This document shows positions 1 through 7,883 of a stretch of DNA of 18,789 nucleotides, piece by piece. Source of the stretch: JBBRLG01 sp038231495. GTDB lineage: Bacteria > Planctomycetota > Planctomycetia > Gemmatales > Gemmataceae. Each line of letters begins with the position of its first letter. Positions within the stretch are counted from its first letter, which is position 1. The notes beneath the pieces were generated by a model, which searched no databases, was not told where the DNA came from, and saw only the letters and a program-made list of their open reading frames with translations. Made by a program: the position numbers and the translations under genes. The stretch is from the NCBI GenBank assembly GCA_038231495.1, contig JBBRLG010000072.1, positions 1-18,789 on the forward strand, read 5' to 3'.

Positions 1-26
1 GGTTACGATTGAGGGACTGAAACCCC

Positions 27-2423
27 ATGAAGTCATTGTTCTCCTTGCTGGCGCTCGTCGGCGTTGTTGCCCTTTTGCCTGCCGGACGGGCCGCCGCGCC
101 GACCCGGCCGCCGATCGACTACAACCGCCAAATCCGACCGATCCTCGCCGACAATTGCTTCGCGTGCCACGGCGCCGACGAGAAGCAACGCAAGAAGAAG
201 CTGCGTCTCGACACCGCGGCAGGTGCCTACGCCCTCCTCGACGCCGGCGTGGGCCACCCCGTCGTTGCGGGTAAGCCGGTCGAGAGCGACGTCATCGACC
301 GCGTGACGACCGGGGACGCTTCCTTGCGGATGCCTCCGGCCAAGACGGGCAAGACGCTCACCAAACCGCAAGTGGACCTGCTGCGCCGCTGGATCGCGGA
401 GGGTGCCAAGTACGCCGACCACTGGGCGTTCATCAAGCCGCAGCGGCCCGACCTGCCCGATGTGAAGAACAAGGCGTGGGCCAAAAACCCCGTGGACCGC
501 TTCATCCTCGCCCGGCTCGAAGCGGAGGGGTTGCAGCCGTCGCCGGCAGCGGACAAAATGACTCTGATTCGTCGCTTGACCTTCGACCTGACCGGGTTGC
601 CGCCGACGCCGGCCGAAGCGGACGCCTTCCTCAAGGACAACGCGCCGGACGCTTACGAAAAGGTGGTGGACCGGCTGCTGGCGTCGCCGCGCTACGGCGA
701 GCGCCTGGCGGTCGATTGGCTGGACGCGGCCCGTTTCGCCGACACGCACGGCTACCACATCGACAGCGGCCGCGACATGACGCGCTGGCGGCGCTGGGTC
801 ATCGACGCCTTCAACGACAACAAGCCGTTCGACCGGTTCACCGTCGAGCAGCTCGCCGGCGACCTGTTGCCGAACGCCACGCTCGATCAGAAGATCGCCA
901 GTGGCTTCAACCGCAACCACATGATCAATTTTGAAGGCGGCGCCATCCCGGCCGAGTACCTCACCGCCTACATCGTCGATGAGGTTAACACGACGAGTAC
1001 GGTCTGGATGGGTTTGACGATGGGCTGCTGCCAGTGCCACGATCACAAGTTCGACCCGATGACGATGAAGGAGTATTACCAGCTTTACGCCTTCTTCAAC
1101 AACGTGCCGGAGAACGGCCTGGACGGCTCCAAGGGCAACGCCGTCCCCGCCTTGAAGATGCCGACGACTGCCCAACAGGCGAAGCTCGACGAGTCGGCCG
1201 CAGCGGTCAAACGCCTCGAAGCCGACAAACACGGTCCCCTTTCTCCGGAATACGCCAAGAAAGTCGGCGACGCGCTGGCCAAGGCTAAAAAGGATTTGGA
1301 CGACCTCAATAAGAGCATTCCCGACACGATGGTGATGCAGGAGATGGACAAGCCGCGCGACACGTTCCTGTTGCTGCGCGGCCAGTACGACAAGAAGGGC
1401 GCGAAGGTCACGGCCGGCGTGCCGAAATTCCTGCCGCCGCTGCCCAAGGACGAGAAAGTCAACCGCCTCACGCTGGCGCAGTGGCTCGTCAGCCCCGACC
1501 ACCCGCTGACGGCGCGCGTGACGGTCAACCGTTACTGGCAGCTAGTTTTCGGCACCGGCATCGTCAAGACGGCGGAGGATTTCGGCACCCAGGGCGAAGC
1601 GCCGACGCATCCCGAACTGCTCGACTACCTGGCCACGGAGTTCGTCGCCGGCGGCTGGGACGTGAAGAAATTGCAGCGGCTCCTGGTCACGTCGGCGACC
1701 TACCGCCAGGCGTCGAAGGTGACGCCTGGGTTGCACGAGAAGGACCCGGAAAACCGCCTGCTGGCGCGGGCGTCGCGGCTGCGGTTGAACGCGGAGTTCA
1801 TCCGCGACCAGGCACTGGCCGTGAGCGGCCTGCTCGACGGCGAGATCGGCGGCGCGAGCGTGTCGCCGTACCAGCCCGCGGGCCTGTGGGAGGAGCTGGC
1901 CTCGCGCCTCGACGGCGCGAACTGGACGGCCCAGACCTACAAACAGAGCAAGGGCACGGACCTCTACAAGCGGACGATGTACACGTTCTGGAAGCGCACG
2001 TCGCCGCCGCCGACGCTGGTGACGTTCGACGCCCCCGACCGCGAAGTCTGCACCGTCCGCCGGGCGCGGACCAACACGCCGTTGCAGGCGCTCATCTTGA
2101 TGAACGACCCCACTTACATTGAAGCGTCGCGCAAGCTCGCCGAGCGCGTCATGGTGGCAGGCGGTAAGACGACGGAGGAGCGGCTGACGTTCGCCTTTCG
2201 CTCCGTGCTAACGCGCGCCCCAAAGGAGTCGGAGTTGAAAATCCTGCGCAAGCTGTACGACGACCAACTCGCCGTCTACCGCAAGGACGACAAGGCGGCG
2301 CTGAAACTGCTGAAGGTCGGCGAGTCGCCGCGGGACGAAAAGCTCGACGTTGCGGAGTTGGCGGCGTGGACGATGATCGCCAACGCGCTGTTGAATCTCG
2401 ATGAAACCGTGACGCGCGGCTGA
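27..2423 (+). CDS. Secreted PSCyt1/DUF1549/DUF1553 planctomycete cytochrome-type protein
   Basis: This is a 798-residue protein of the planctomycete PSCyt1-PSCyt2-PSD1 family. Residues 1-24 form a signal peptide (hydrophobic run ending RAAA). A c-type haem motif, CFACH (C44, C47, H48), lies in the PSCyt1 domain, with a candidate distal Met in RMPP (M102). The DUF1549 domain follows (about 150-360; NPVDRFILARLEAEGL, then a second Cys/His cluster MGCCQCHDHKFDPM). DUF1553 fills roughly 470-760 (RLRLNAEFIRDQAL, RRARTNTPLQALILMNDPTY) and the end is the usual NLDET tail. It is shorter than many family members, apparently lacking an inserted lectin-like domain. The family is exported and haem-binding; its biochemical role is poorly defined. 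These genes are often followed by a DUF1501 partner, which is absent here. GAGGG lies 11 nt upstream of the ATG. A palindromic repeat starts 2 bp after the stop and may act as terminator. Confidence 0.93.
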   Translation: MKSLFSLLALVGVVALLPAGRAAAPTRPPIDYNRQIRPILADNCFACHGADEKQRKKKLRLDTAAGAYALLDAGVGHPVVAGKPVESDVIDRVTTGDASLRMPPAKTGKTLTKPQVDLLRRWIAEGAKYADHWAFIKPQRPDLPDVKNKAWAKNPVDRFILARLEAEGLQPSPAADKMTLIRRLTFDLTGLPPTPAEADAFLKDNAPDAYEKVVDRLLASPRYGERLAVDWLDAARFADTHGYHIDSGRDMTRWRRWVIDAFNDNKPFDRFTVEQLAGDLLPNATLDQKIASGFNRNHMINFEGGAIPAEYLTAYIVDEVNTTSTVWMGLTMGCCQCHDHKFDPMTMKEYYQLYAFFNNVPENGLDGSKGNAVPALKMPTTAQQAKLDESAAAVKRLEADKHGPLSPEYAKKVGDALAKAKKDLDDLNKSIPDTMVMQEMDKPRDTFLLLRGQYDKKGAKVTAGVPKFLPPLPKDEKVNRLTLAQWLVSPDHPLTARVTVNRYWQLVFGTGIVKTAEDFGTQGEAPTHPELLDYLATEFVAGGWDVKKLQRLLVTSATYRQASKVTPGLHEKDPENRLLARASRLRLNAEFIRDQALAVSGLLDGEIGGASVSPYQPAGLWEELASRLDGANWTAQTYKQSKGTDLYKRTMYTFWKRTSPPPTLVTFDAPDREVCTVRRARTNTPLQALILMNDPTYIEASRKLAERVMVAGGKTTEERLTFAFRSVLTRAPKESELKILRKLYDDQLAVYRKDDKAALKLLKVGESPRDEKLDVAELAAWTMIANALLNLDETVTRG

Positions 2424-2425
2424 TT

Positions 2426-2505
2426 GGTGAGCGGCGGACGAAAGTCCGCCGTGGTTGCGACGGGGTCACGCGGTAGCCACGGCGGACTATCGTCCGCCGC
2501 TCGCC
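2426..2505. repeat. Double-hairpin palindromic repeat (REP/BIME-like)
   Basis: Two 29-bp arms (2426-2454 and 2477-2505) are inverted copies of each other with two mismatches, separated by 22 bp. Each arm is itself a hairpin: GGCGGAC-GAAA-GTCCGCC on the left, with a GNRA tetraloop, and GGCGGAC-TATC-GTCCGCC on the right. The element begins 2 bp after the stop of the DUF1549/DUF1553 gene, so it could terminate transcription or protect the mRNA 3' end, although no T-tract follows. Paired palindromes of this kind are typical of REP/BIME repeats. Copy number cannot be judged from this window. Confidence 0.75.
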
Positions 2506-2536
2506 TTGGACTTCTTATTGAGTGAAAGGGCCGTTC

Positions 2537-3856
2537 ATGCGCGGACTCGTGGTGGCGATCCTGTGCCTGAGCGCGGCCGGCGGCGGTTGCGCCCGCCAAG
2601 CAAACGACCGCGATGAACCCGCCCCGGTTCTGACCGCGACACCAAGCGACAAACCGAAAATCCCGGCGGACGACCGCCCGATCCTGCTCAAACCCGCGCG
2701 CGTCTTCGACGGCTTGAAAACGCACGCGGGCTGGGTCGTTCTCGTCAAAGACGAGCGCATCGACGCCTGTGGGCCACTGGCCGATGTCAAGTTGCCGGCG
2801 GACGTGCGCACGGTTGAATTGCCGGACATGACACTGCTGCCGGGGCTGATCGACGCCCATACGCACGTGCTGCTGCACCCGTACAACGAAACGTCGTGGG
2901 AGGATCAAGTCCTCAAGGAACCAGCGGCCCTGCGCGTTTGCCGGGCGACGAACCACCTGCGCGCTACGCTGCTGTCGGGCTTCACGACGGTCCGCGACCT
3001 GGGCACGGAAGGGGCCGGCTACGCCGACGTGGGCTTGAAGCAGGCCGTCGAGCAGAAGTTGGTGTCGGGGCCGCGAATGCTGGTGACGACGCGCGCCATC
3101 GTCGCGACGGGGAGTTATGCCCCCAAGGGTTTCGCGCCCGAATGGAACATTCCGCAGGGTGCCGAGGAGGCCGACGGCGAGGCGTTGCGGCGCGTGGTGC
3201 GCGACCAGATCGGCCGCGGTGCCGACTGGATCAAGGTGTATGCCGACAACGGCCGGGGGGCGACGTTCACCGTCGAGGAGTTGAAATTGATCGTCGAGAC
3301 CGCGCACCCGGCGGGCTGTCCCGTGGCCGCCCACGCCATGACGAAAGAAGGCATCCGCCGGGCGGCGCTGGCCGGCGTCGATACCGTCGAGCACGGCAAC
3401 GAGGGCGACGTTGAAGTGTTTCGCCTGATGGCCAACCGCGGCGTCGCCCTCTGTCCGACGCTCGCCGCCACCGAGGCGATGGCCAAATACAAGGGCTGGA
3501 AACACGGCACCGACCCCGAACCTGGCACCCTCAAGACCCGGCGCAGCACCTTCAAGGAGGCGCTGGAAGCCGGCGTGACGATCGTCAACGGCAGCGACAT
3601 GGGCGTCTTTGCGCACGGCGACGGCGCGCGTGAATTGGAATTGATGGTTGACTATGGCATGAAGCCGCCGGAGGCCCTGCGCGCCGCCACCTCCGGCGCG
3701 GCCAAGGTGCTGCGTCAGGAAACGCACATCGGCGCGGTCAAGCCGGGGTTGTTCGCCGACCTCGTCGCCGTCGAAGGCGACCCGACGACTGACGTGCGGG
3801 CACTGCGCAAAGTGCGGCTCGTCATGAAGGGCGGCACCCTGTACTGCGAGCCGTAG
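2537..3856 (+). CDS. Exported amidohydrolase (imidazolonepropionase/prolidase-like)
   Basis: This 439-residue metal-dependent hydrolase belongs to the amidohydrolase superfamily, the subgroup often annotated as imidazolonepropionase-like or Xaa-Pro dipeptidase. The hydrophobic N-terminus ends at AAGGGC, a weak lipobox (C18), so it is probably exported and possibly lipid-anchored. Metal ligands fit the family: H108 and H110 in DAHTH, K233 in DWIKVYAD (candidate bridging Lys), H266, H286 in TVEHGNEGD, and D354 in NGSDMG. The C-terminal strand GLFADLVAVEGDP is also typical. The ATG at 2537 is preferred over the in-frame GTG at 2522 because AAAGGG sits 6 nt before it. The next gene starts 35 bp after the stop and an in-frame GTG overlaps it, suggesting co-transcription. 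The substrate cannot be read from sequence; cyclic imides or X-Pro dipeptides are known for relatives. Confidence 0.9.
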   Translation: MRGLVVAILCLSAAGGGCARQANDRDEPAPVLTATPSDKPKIPADDRPILLKPARVFDGLKTHAGWVVLVKDERIDACGPLADVKLPADVRTVELPDMTLLPGLIDAHTHVLLHPYNETSWEDQVLKEPAALRVCRATNHLRATLLSGFTTVRDLGTEGAGYADVGLKQAVEQKLVSGPRMLVTTRAIVATGSYAPKGFAPEWNIPQGAEEADGEALRRVVRDQIGRGADWIKVYADNGRGATFTVEELKLIVETAHPAGCPVAAHAMTKEGIRRAALAGVDTVEHGNEGDVEVFRLMANRGVALCPTLAATEAMAKYKGWKHGTDPEPGTLKTRRSTFKEALEAGVTIVNGSDMGVFAHGDGARELELMVDYGMKPPEALRAATSGAAKVLRQETHIGAVKPGLFADLVAVEGDPTTDVRALRKVRLVMKGGTLYCEP

Positions 3857-3891
3857 TGGTCGCCGTGACTCTTTACCTGCGGAGGCCGCAG

Positions 3892-4530
3892 ATGTTGTCG
3901 TTGACCAAGGGGCGCGAAACGAAGGCCCTCATTCTCGCCGCCCTACTTGTGGCGGCCGGCTGCTCGAAAACGTCGTCCGGGACGCGCGGCGGCCGTGCCC
4001 GTAGTACCGGCACCGCCGCCACAACCTCGGCGGCAAATGGGACGATGCCGCTCGATGAAGCGACGGGCTACCTGCACAAGCCGTCCGGGGTCGGGTTTGT
4101 ATTTCCGGAAGGCTGGGAGCATCAGGAAGTCCGGAGCGAAGGGCCGGCGGCAAGCCTGGTCCTGCGTAAGGGCAAGGGAATAATCGAGGTCACGCTGTCC
4201 TGGGCCGAACCGACCGTGGCGACCGACGAGACGACAATCGGGCAGTTGGAATATGACAACCTGCGGCTCCAATACCGGGACAAGGTTGGCCGGCCGGAGC
4301 CGGTGGAGAGCGCGGGCCGGCACGGCTACCGGCTGGACATCACCGGCGGGCCGCTGGGGATGAAAGACCCGGAACTGTTCGGCGTCGTGTACGTGTTCGC
4401 GGTCCCGCGCGGCGAGCAGACCTGGAAAATCAAGGTGCGGGCGACGGTGCGCGGCCAGAAGAACCTCGCGGTCGTGGCGGATTTGCTGAAACAATACCGC
4501 TGGTACACCTTACCGGGAGCCGCGCCATGA
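3892..4530 (+). CDS. Small predicted lipoprotein, unknown function
   Basis: This 212-residue protein has a lipoprotein signal: a short basic N-terminus, a hydrophobic run ALILAALLVA and a lipobox VAAGC (Cys24). A Ser/Thr/Gly/Arg-rich linker follows, then a globular domain of about 165 residues beginning near PLDEATGYLHKPSGVGFVFP. That domain resembles a small beta-rich PsbP/SRPBCC-like fold only in its general pattern (FVFPEGW opening, alternating strands ending KNLAVVADLLKQYRW); I do not recognise a named family. The ATG at 3892 is chosen because GGAGG ends 6 nt upstream; an in-frame GTG at 3856 overlapping the previous stop is a weaker alternative. The stop overlaps the next start as ATGA, a usual sign of translational coupling. 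It lies in the middle of a three-gene run with an exported amidohydrolase and a conserved unknown. Confidence 0.8.
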   Translation: MLSLTKGRETKALILAALLVAAGCSKTSSGTRGGRARSTGTAATTSAANGTMPLDEATGYLHKPSGVGFVFPEGWEHQEVRSEGPAASLVLRKGKGIIEVTLSWAEPTVATDETTIGQLEYDNLRLQYRDKVGRPEPVESAGRHGYRLDITGGPLGMKDPELFGVVYVFAVPRGEQTWKIKVRATVRGQKNLAVVADLLKQYRWYTLPGAAP

Positions 4531-5492
4531 TTTCGAGCCTTCGCACCCTGCTTGCCGGTATCGTCGATTACGCCGGGCTGTTCCCGCCCGCGCAGCTGCC
4601 ACTGGAGCAGGCCGTCGTCAATTACGCCCGCTACCGCCAGGGGCCTGACGCCTGGATGCTCGGCCGTTTCGTCTGTCCCGCCGCGAAACTGAAACTCCTC
4701 AGCGCGTTTCACGACGACCTGTTTGCCGGCGGTCCGCCCGTCGCCGTCGCCGTGCTCGGCCCCGCCGATTCGGGGTGGGCGGAGTGTCGCGCCCACCTGG
4801 ACGAAGCCTTGCGGTGCTTGACGGATTTTCGGAACCGGCACGGCGACCGCGTCACCGCGGACGTGTTGGAGATGAAGGTGCCGTTGGATTTGGTCGTGGC
4901 GTCCGACCCGAAGCTGACGGCGGACGGTTTGAACGAAATCCGCGCGGTCGTGGAGACGGCGGGTTGCGGCGATCTGACGGTGTTTTTTGAATGCGGTTTC
5001 GAGGCGGGCGAGCAGACGGTCGCCACGGTCCTGGAAGCCATTTCGATGTGTAACCGCGACGCCTCAGTACGAGCCGGGTACAAACTGCGGTGCGGCGGCC
5101 CGGTGGCGCAGTCGATCCCGACCGCGGAGCAGATCGCGTTCGTGATCCGCAACGCCGTTATCAACGATGTGCCCCTGAAGGCGACGGCGGGACTGCACCA
5201 CCCGTTCCCGCGCTTCGACGCCACGGTCCAAGCCAAGACGCACGGCTTCGTCAACGTGTTCGCGGCGGGCGTCCTCGGTTTTGCCCGGCACCTCGAACCG
5301 AGCCTGCTGGCGGACGTGCTGCGCGACGAGGATCCGGCCCATTTCGTTTTCGGCGAAGCGGAATTCCGCCACGGGCTGATGCACGCGAAGACGGCCGAGA
5401 TCGCGGCGGCGCGGCGCGAGGGCATAATCGCGTTCGGCAGTTGCAGCTTCGACGAACCGCGGGACGACCTGCGGGCGCTGGGCTGGCTTTGA
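4527..5492 (+). CDS. Conserved hypothetical protein (VDYAGLFPPA family)
   Basis: This soluble 321-residue protein has no signal peptide or membrane segment. It opens with LLAGIVDYAGLFPPAQLPLE and closes with FGSCSFDEPRDDLRALGWL; I associate both blocks, from memory, with an uncharacterised family found in several phyla. Internal blocks suggest a TIM-barrel-like alternation: VTADVLEMKVPLDLV, LTVFFECGFEAGEQ, AGYKLRCGGPVAQSIPTAEQ, VPLKATAGLHHPFPR and HGFVNVFAAGVLGFARH. A KATAGLHH motif after a strand would suit an active site, but no reaction can be assigned. It starts inside the stop codon of the upstream lipoprotein gene (ATGA), so the two are probably coupled. The stop lies only 24 bp from the end of the convergent A2M fragment. 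Confidence 0.8.
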   Translation: MISSLRTLLAGIVDYAGLFPPAQLPLEQAVVNYARYRQGPDAWMLGRFVCPAAKLKLLSAFHDDLFAGGPPVAVAVLGPADSGWAECRAHLDEALRCLTDFRNRHGDRVTADVLEMKVPLDLVVASDPKLTADGLNEIRAVVETAGCGDLTVFFECGFEAGEQTVATVLEAISMCNRDASVRAGYKLRCGGPVAQSIPTAEQIAFVIRNAVINDVPLKATAGLHHPFPRFDATVQAKTHGFVNVFAAGVLGFARHLEPSLLADVLRDEDPAHFVFGEAEFRHGLMHAKTAEIAAARREGIIAFGSCSFDEPRDDLRALGWL

Positions 5493-5516
5493 AGGAATGG
5501 TTGACCCCGGCAAATC

Positions 5517-6410
5517 TCAGGGTAACGGTTTCACCACCAGCTGCGTGCCCGGACTGCGGCCCTGACGGTCGGGGTCGTAATACTCGTACGCCCGCGCGCC
5601 CGGCACGGCGACGTTGACCGGCATCGTCGCCCGCAATCGATACATCACCTCCAGCGGCTTGCCCGCCGGGAGGTCGCGCAAATACACCAACACCGCTTGC
5701 GGCAACACCTGGAACTTCGCCGCGACTTGCTTGGCCTGCAACTGCTCGAAGTCTTCCAGCACCGGCACGAAACCTGCCGGCACCGGCAATTCCAGCATCA
5801 CCATCGCCGCCGGCCCGTCCATGCGGTTTTGCACCTTTGCCTGGACCTTGAGCACGTCGCCGACCGTCACTTCCGTGCGCTCGTAGGTCAGATCGACACT
5901 AAAAAGGTCTGTTTTATCCGTTTTTGCCGCGTCGTCGAGGTGGTAACGGAACAGGACCTGGTAACCCGCCACGGTCGCGGTCGTTTCCTGCAAAGTCAAC
6001 TCGCGCCGGCCCGCCTTCAAGTGCTTCGACAGGTCGAGCTGCGCCATCACTTCCGAGCGGTTCGCGGGGATAATAACCTCCTCGACGACCAGGCCGTCGA
6101 GTCGGACTTCCACGCGCCTTTCCTTGTCGTTGCCGGCGGGGTTCATGCCGGCCAGGAGCGCCTTGAGGCTCAGGACCGTCGCCTGCGTCGTGTGCCAGGT
6201 GCCGCGGGCGTCCTTCTGCGTCACCAGCCGGGCCAACGTCAACCCGCCCGCCAACCCACGCAGGCCAGACCGCAACGCCTCCTCGACGGCCGCCCACGTC
6301 TCGCACGGTACGACTTCGGCCACCGCGACTGACGCACCGCCTTTACAGAGGCACTGGCAAAGTGCAGCGGAATCAGCTTGGAGAGCCTGCCCGCGTAAGC
6401 GGGGGAGCAA
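5517..6410 (-). pseudogene. C-terminal fragment of an alpha-2-macroglobulin-like protein
   Basis: The reading frame covers only the end of an A2M-family protein. Near its beginning, KDARGTWHTTQATVLSLKAL is the closing helix pair of the thioester (TED) domain. Next come a linking beta domain and a receptor-binding-like domain: VDLTYERTEVTVGDVLKVQA, then MLELPVPAGFVPVLEDFEQL, then VYLRDLPAGKPLEVMYRL, ending YEYYDPD. Upstream domains and the thioester motif are missing. There is no credible start: the frame opens at a TTG inside the loop of a perfect palindrome (6384-6447), and the first 25-35 residues do not resemble A2M, so the homologous part probably begins around 6340. It lies on the same strand as the N-terminal A2M fragment at 8483-10939, with a foreign block between, and is best read as the displaced 3' end of that gene. 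A translated product would lack an export signal. Confidence 0.82.
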
Positions 6411-6447
6411 ACCGGGATAACTACTCCCCCGCTTACGCGGGCAGGCT
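6384..6447. repeat. Perfect 24-bp inverted repeat (long hairpin)
   Basis: Arms 6384-6407 and 6424-6447 are exact reverse complements over 24 bp (the first starts AGCCTGCCCGCGTAAGC) with a 16-bp loop. The right arm contains the stop codon of the upstream orphan fragment, and the left arm and loop supply the apparent 5' end of the A2M C-terminal fragment. The element therefore sits exactly at a junction between two unrelated coding remnants. It could be a REP-type mobile palindrome or a strong hairpin terminator; no T-tract is adjacent. Confidence 0.85.
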
Positions 6448-6665
6448 TCGCCATGCGGGCAGTTGCTTGCGAACGTCGTCCCACGACGGCACCGCGATGA
6501 GCGGTTGCCGCTCGCGCTGGGCGTCCAAATTCTTCTGTAACCGCGCGAAATCGAGCGGCGTCCACGCGGACGGGTCGGGTCGGCGGTCGCAGAAGTTCAA
6601 GTAGCCCAGCAAAGCAGAACTCCGGTGTGCCCGTTCGTCGGATGAAGTCACCGCAAGGTCCTCTC
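6433..6665 (-). pseudogene. Orphan 3' coding fragment, unknown protein
   Basis: On the minus strand, about 77 codons read as ordinary GC3-rich coding sequence: EDLAVTSSDERAHRSSALLG, then YLNFCDRRPDPSAWTPLDF, then ARLQKNLDAQRERQPLIAVP, then SWDDVRKQLPAW. The frame stops at TAA inside the palindrome 6384-6447. Upstream of about 6665 the same frame stays open but turns into low-quality Arg/Ala-rich sequence, so the true 5' part seems to have been lost. I do not recognise the family; it does not resemble any A2M domain. It may be the tail of another gene carried in with the rearrangement that split the A2M gene. Boundaries are approximate. Confidence 0.4.
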
Positions 6666-6883
6666 GCCCGTGAGCGCGCCGCCGGGCCGCCGCGCAACCG
6701 TGTTGCCTGTGCCCTTGCAGCATACCACTTGCCAGGCCGGCACAACTAGGGAAGCAGGGCAGCACCCTACGCTAGCCGCGCATACAAAAGGCCCTCCGCC
6801 ATCGGAGAGCCTTGTGTACCAGTACAAATGGTGGGGCGGCAACGGCCCGCGTTAGCTAGTGCTGCCCTCTCTATTGAAAGTGG
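6666..6883. other. Non-coding segment with imperfect inverted repeat around a terminator
   Basis: I see no gene here. A 10-bp inverted repeat, AGGGCAGCAC at 6756-6765 and GTGCTGCCCT at 6859-6868, flanks the terminator of the DUF1559 gene. Just inside it, CTAGCCGCG (6772-6780) and CGCGTTAGCTAG (6848-6859) continue the symmetry imperfectly. The whole 6756-6868 stretch could fold into one structure. GTACCAGTAC at 6817-6826 is a small palindrome of its own. Confidence 0.4.
6786..6811 (-). terminator. Rho-independent terminator of the DUF1559 gene
   Basis: On the minus strand a 9-bp stem GGCTCTCCG / CGGAGGGCC (one G-U pair) with a 4-nt loop ATGG is followed by TTTT. It lies about 73 bp after the stop of the DUF1559 gene and is oriented to end that transcript. 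Confidence 0.75.
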
Positions 6884-7765
6884 CTACCAGTCATTCCCAA
6901 ACACCTCGCCGCCTGCTGGCGTCACTGCCGCCCAATAGGTGGTAGCTGACATTCCGGCGCTCAGAGTCCGGACGCTCCCGTCAGCGAGGGCGACCAACAT
7001 TCCCCCCTCGTGCGGCGTTTGTGCGATGCGGGGGTCGCAATCGGCCTTCTTCGGCTTGACCTGAAAAGTCAACCCGACAACGGACCCGGTCGTCGAGGGC
7101 TGGTCGCCGCTGGTGACGGGGTACACGTCGCCCATTGCCTTGTCCGCGAAGGTCGGCCGACGTATGACTTTGATTCCATAGCGCTGCGTAACGATTTCCG
7201 ATGCGCCGTAGCTACGATCCTCAAACCAACTGAACTCCGCGCCGCCGCAACTGAAAGCATAGTGCTCTGCAAAGGCGATCGTGTTGGACATGCCGTCGGT
7301 AATCCGACTCATCTTGAACTTTGCCGGGAACATCATCGCGTTTGCCGCGTAGCTCGAAACACTCGTGGGCGGGTTCGGCAGGGTGGGATCTGCCGGGCTG
7401 ATATAGACGTTGATGACGTATTCGCTGCCCGCCGAGTTGGTCCCGAAATGGTCCTGATAAGCTCGGAAAAGATTCCCCTGTTCGATGTACGGCATCAGCG
7501 ACACGAAGAGCGAAAATTCGGTCCTGCGGCTAAATGCGTTATAGCCAGTGAGGCTCGGCAGGTAATCGTCGTTGGTGTTGGCGAAGTTCTGGGTGGCAAG
7601 CCCTATTTGCTTGAGGTTGTTCGTGCTTTGAATTCGCACGGCGGCACCGCGGGCTTTTTGCACCGCAGGCAGGAGCAGACCGATCAACAGGGCGATGATT
7701 GCGATGACAACCAACACCTCGATCAAGGTCATTGCCCTGCGGTTCGACACAGTTTGGGCTTTCAT
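6884..7765 (-). CDS. DUF1559 pilin-like protein (H-X9-DG family)
   Basis: This 293-residue planctomycete DUF1559 protein starts like a type IV pilin or type II secretion pseudopilin: RRAMTLIEVLVVIAIIALLI, with Glu16 at the +5 position and a hydrophobic helix to about residue 33. The predicted cleavage site has Ala rather than the usual Gly (A11/M12). The globular DUF1559 domain follows, and the C-terminus carries H-X9-DG in HEGGMLVALADGS. The protein should be processed by prepilin peptidase and inserted in the membrane; family function is unknown despite large expansions in planctomycetes. AGGAG sits 8 nt before the ATG. It has its own terminator (6786-6811), and a small secreted-protein gene lies 118 bp upstream. 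The pair sits inside the broken A2M locus, so it was probably inserted there. Confidence 0.93.
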   Translation of the reverse strand: MKAQTVSNRRAMTLIEVLVVIAIIALLIGLLLPAVQKARGAAVRIQSTNNLKQIGLATQNFANTNDDYLPSLTGYNAFSRRTEFSLFVSLMPYIEQGNLFRAYQDHFGTNSAGSEYVINVYISPADPTLPNPPTSVSSYAANAMMFPAKFKMSRITDGMSNTIAFAEHYAFSCGGAEFSWFEDRSYGASEIVTQRYGIKVIRRPTFADKAMGDVYPVTSGDQPSTTGSVVGLTFQVKPKKADCDPRIAQTPHEGGMLVALADGSVRTLSAGMSATTYWAAVTPAGGEVFGNDW

Positions 7766-7883
7766 GAAATTGCTCCTGTAGTTTGTAACTTAACGCCTCA
7801 ACGAGATGCCTGCCGACTGGTTTTTTAGATCACCGGCCGGCAAGCATCGACGCATCGCCCGGACCTCCAAGAGATCACCCCTT

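Noticed and set aside
33..1502. Long antisense reading frame opposite the cytochrome-type gene
   Set aside because: It is a by-product of GC-rich codon bias: Arg/Val/His-rich translation without a family match, wholly opposite a well-supported gene.
2276..3727. Long antisense frame opposite the amidohydrolase gene
   Set aside because: Low-complexity Arg/Gly/Ala translation with no domain; the plus-strand gene has all its metal ligands.
6786..6845. tRNA-like sequence near the DUF1559 terminator
   Set aside because: No cloverleaf, TPsiC arm or CCA-adjacent acceptor stem could be drawn; the hairpin with T-run is a terminator.
6756..6868. Integron attC site around the terminator
   Set aside because: GTTAGCT at 6851-6857 only partly fits the core-site consensus, no matching left core (RYYYAAC) is found, and no integrase is present.
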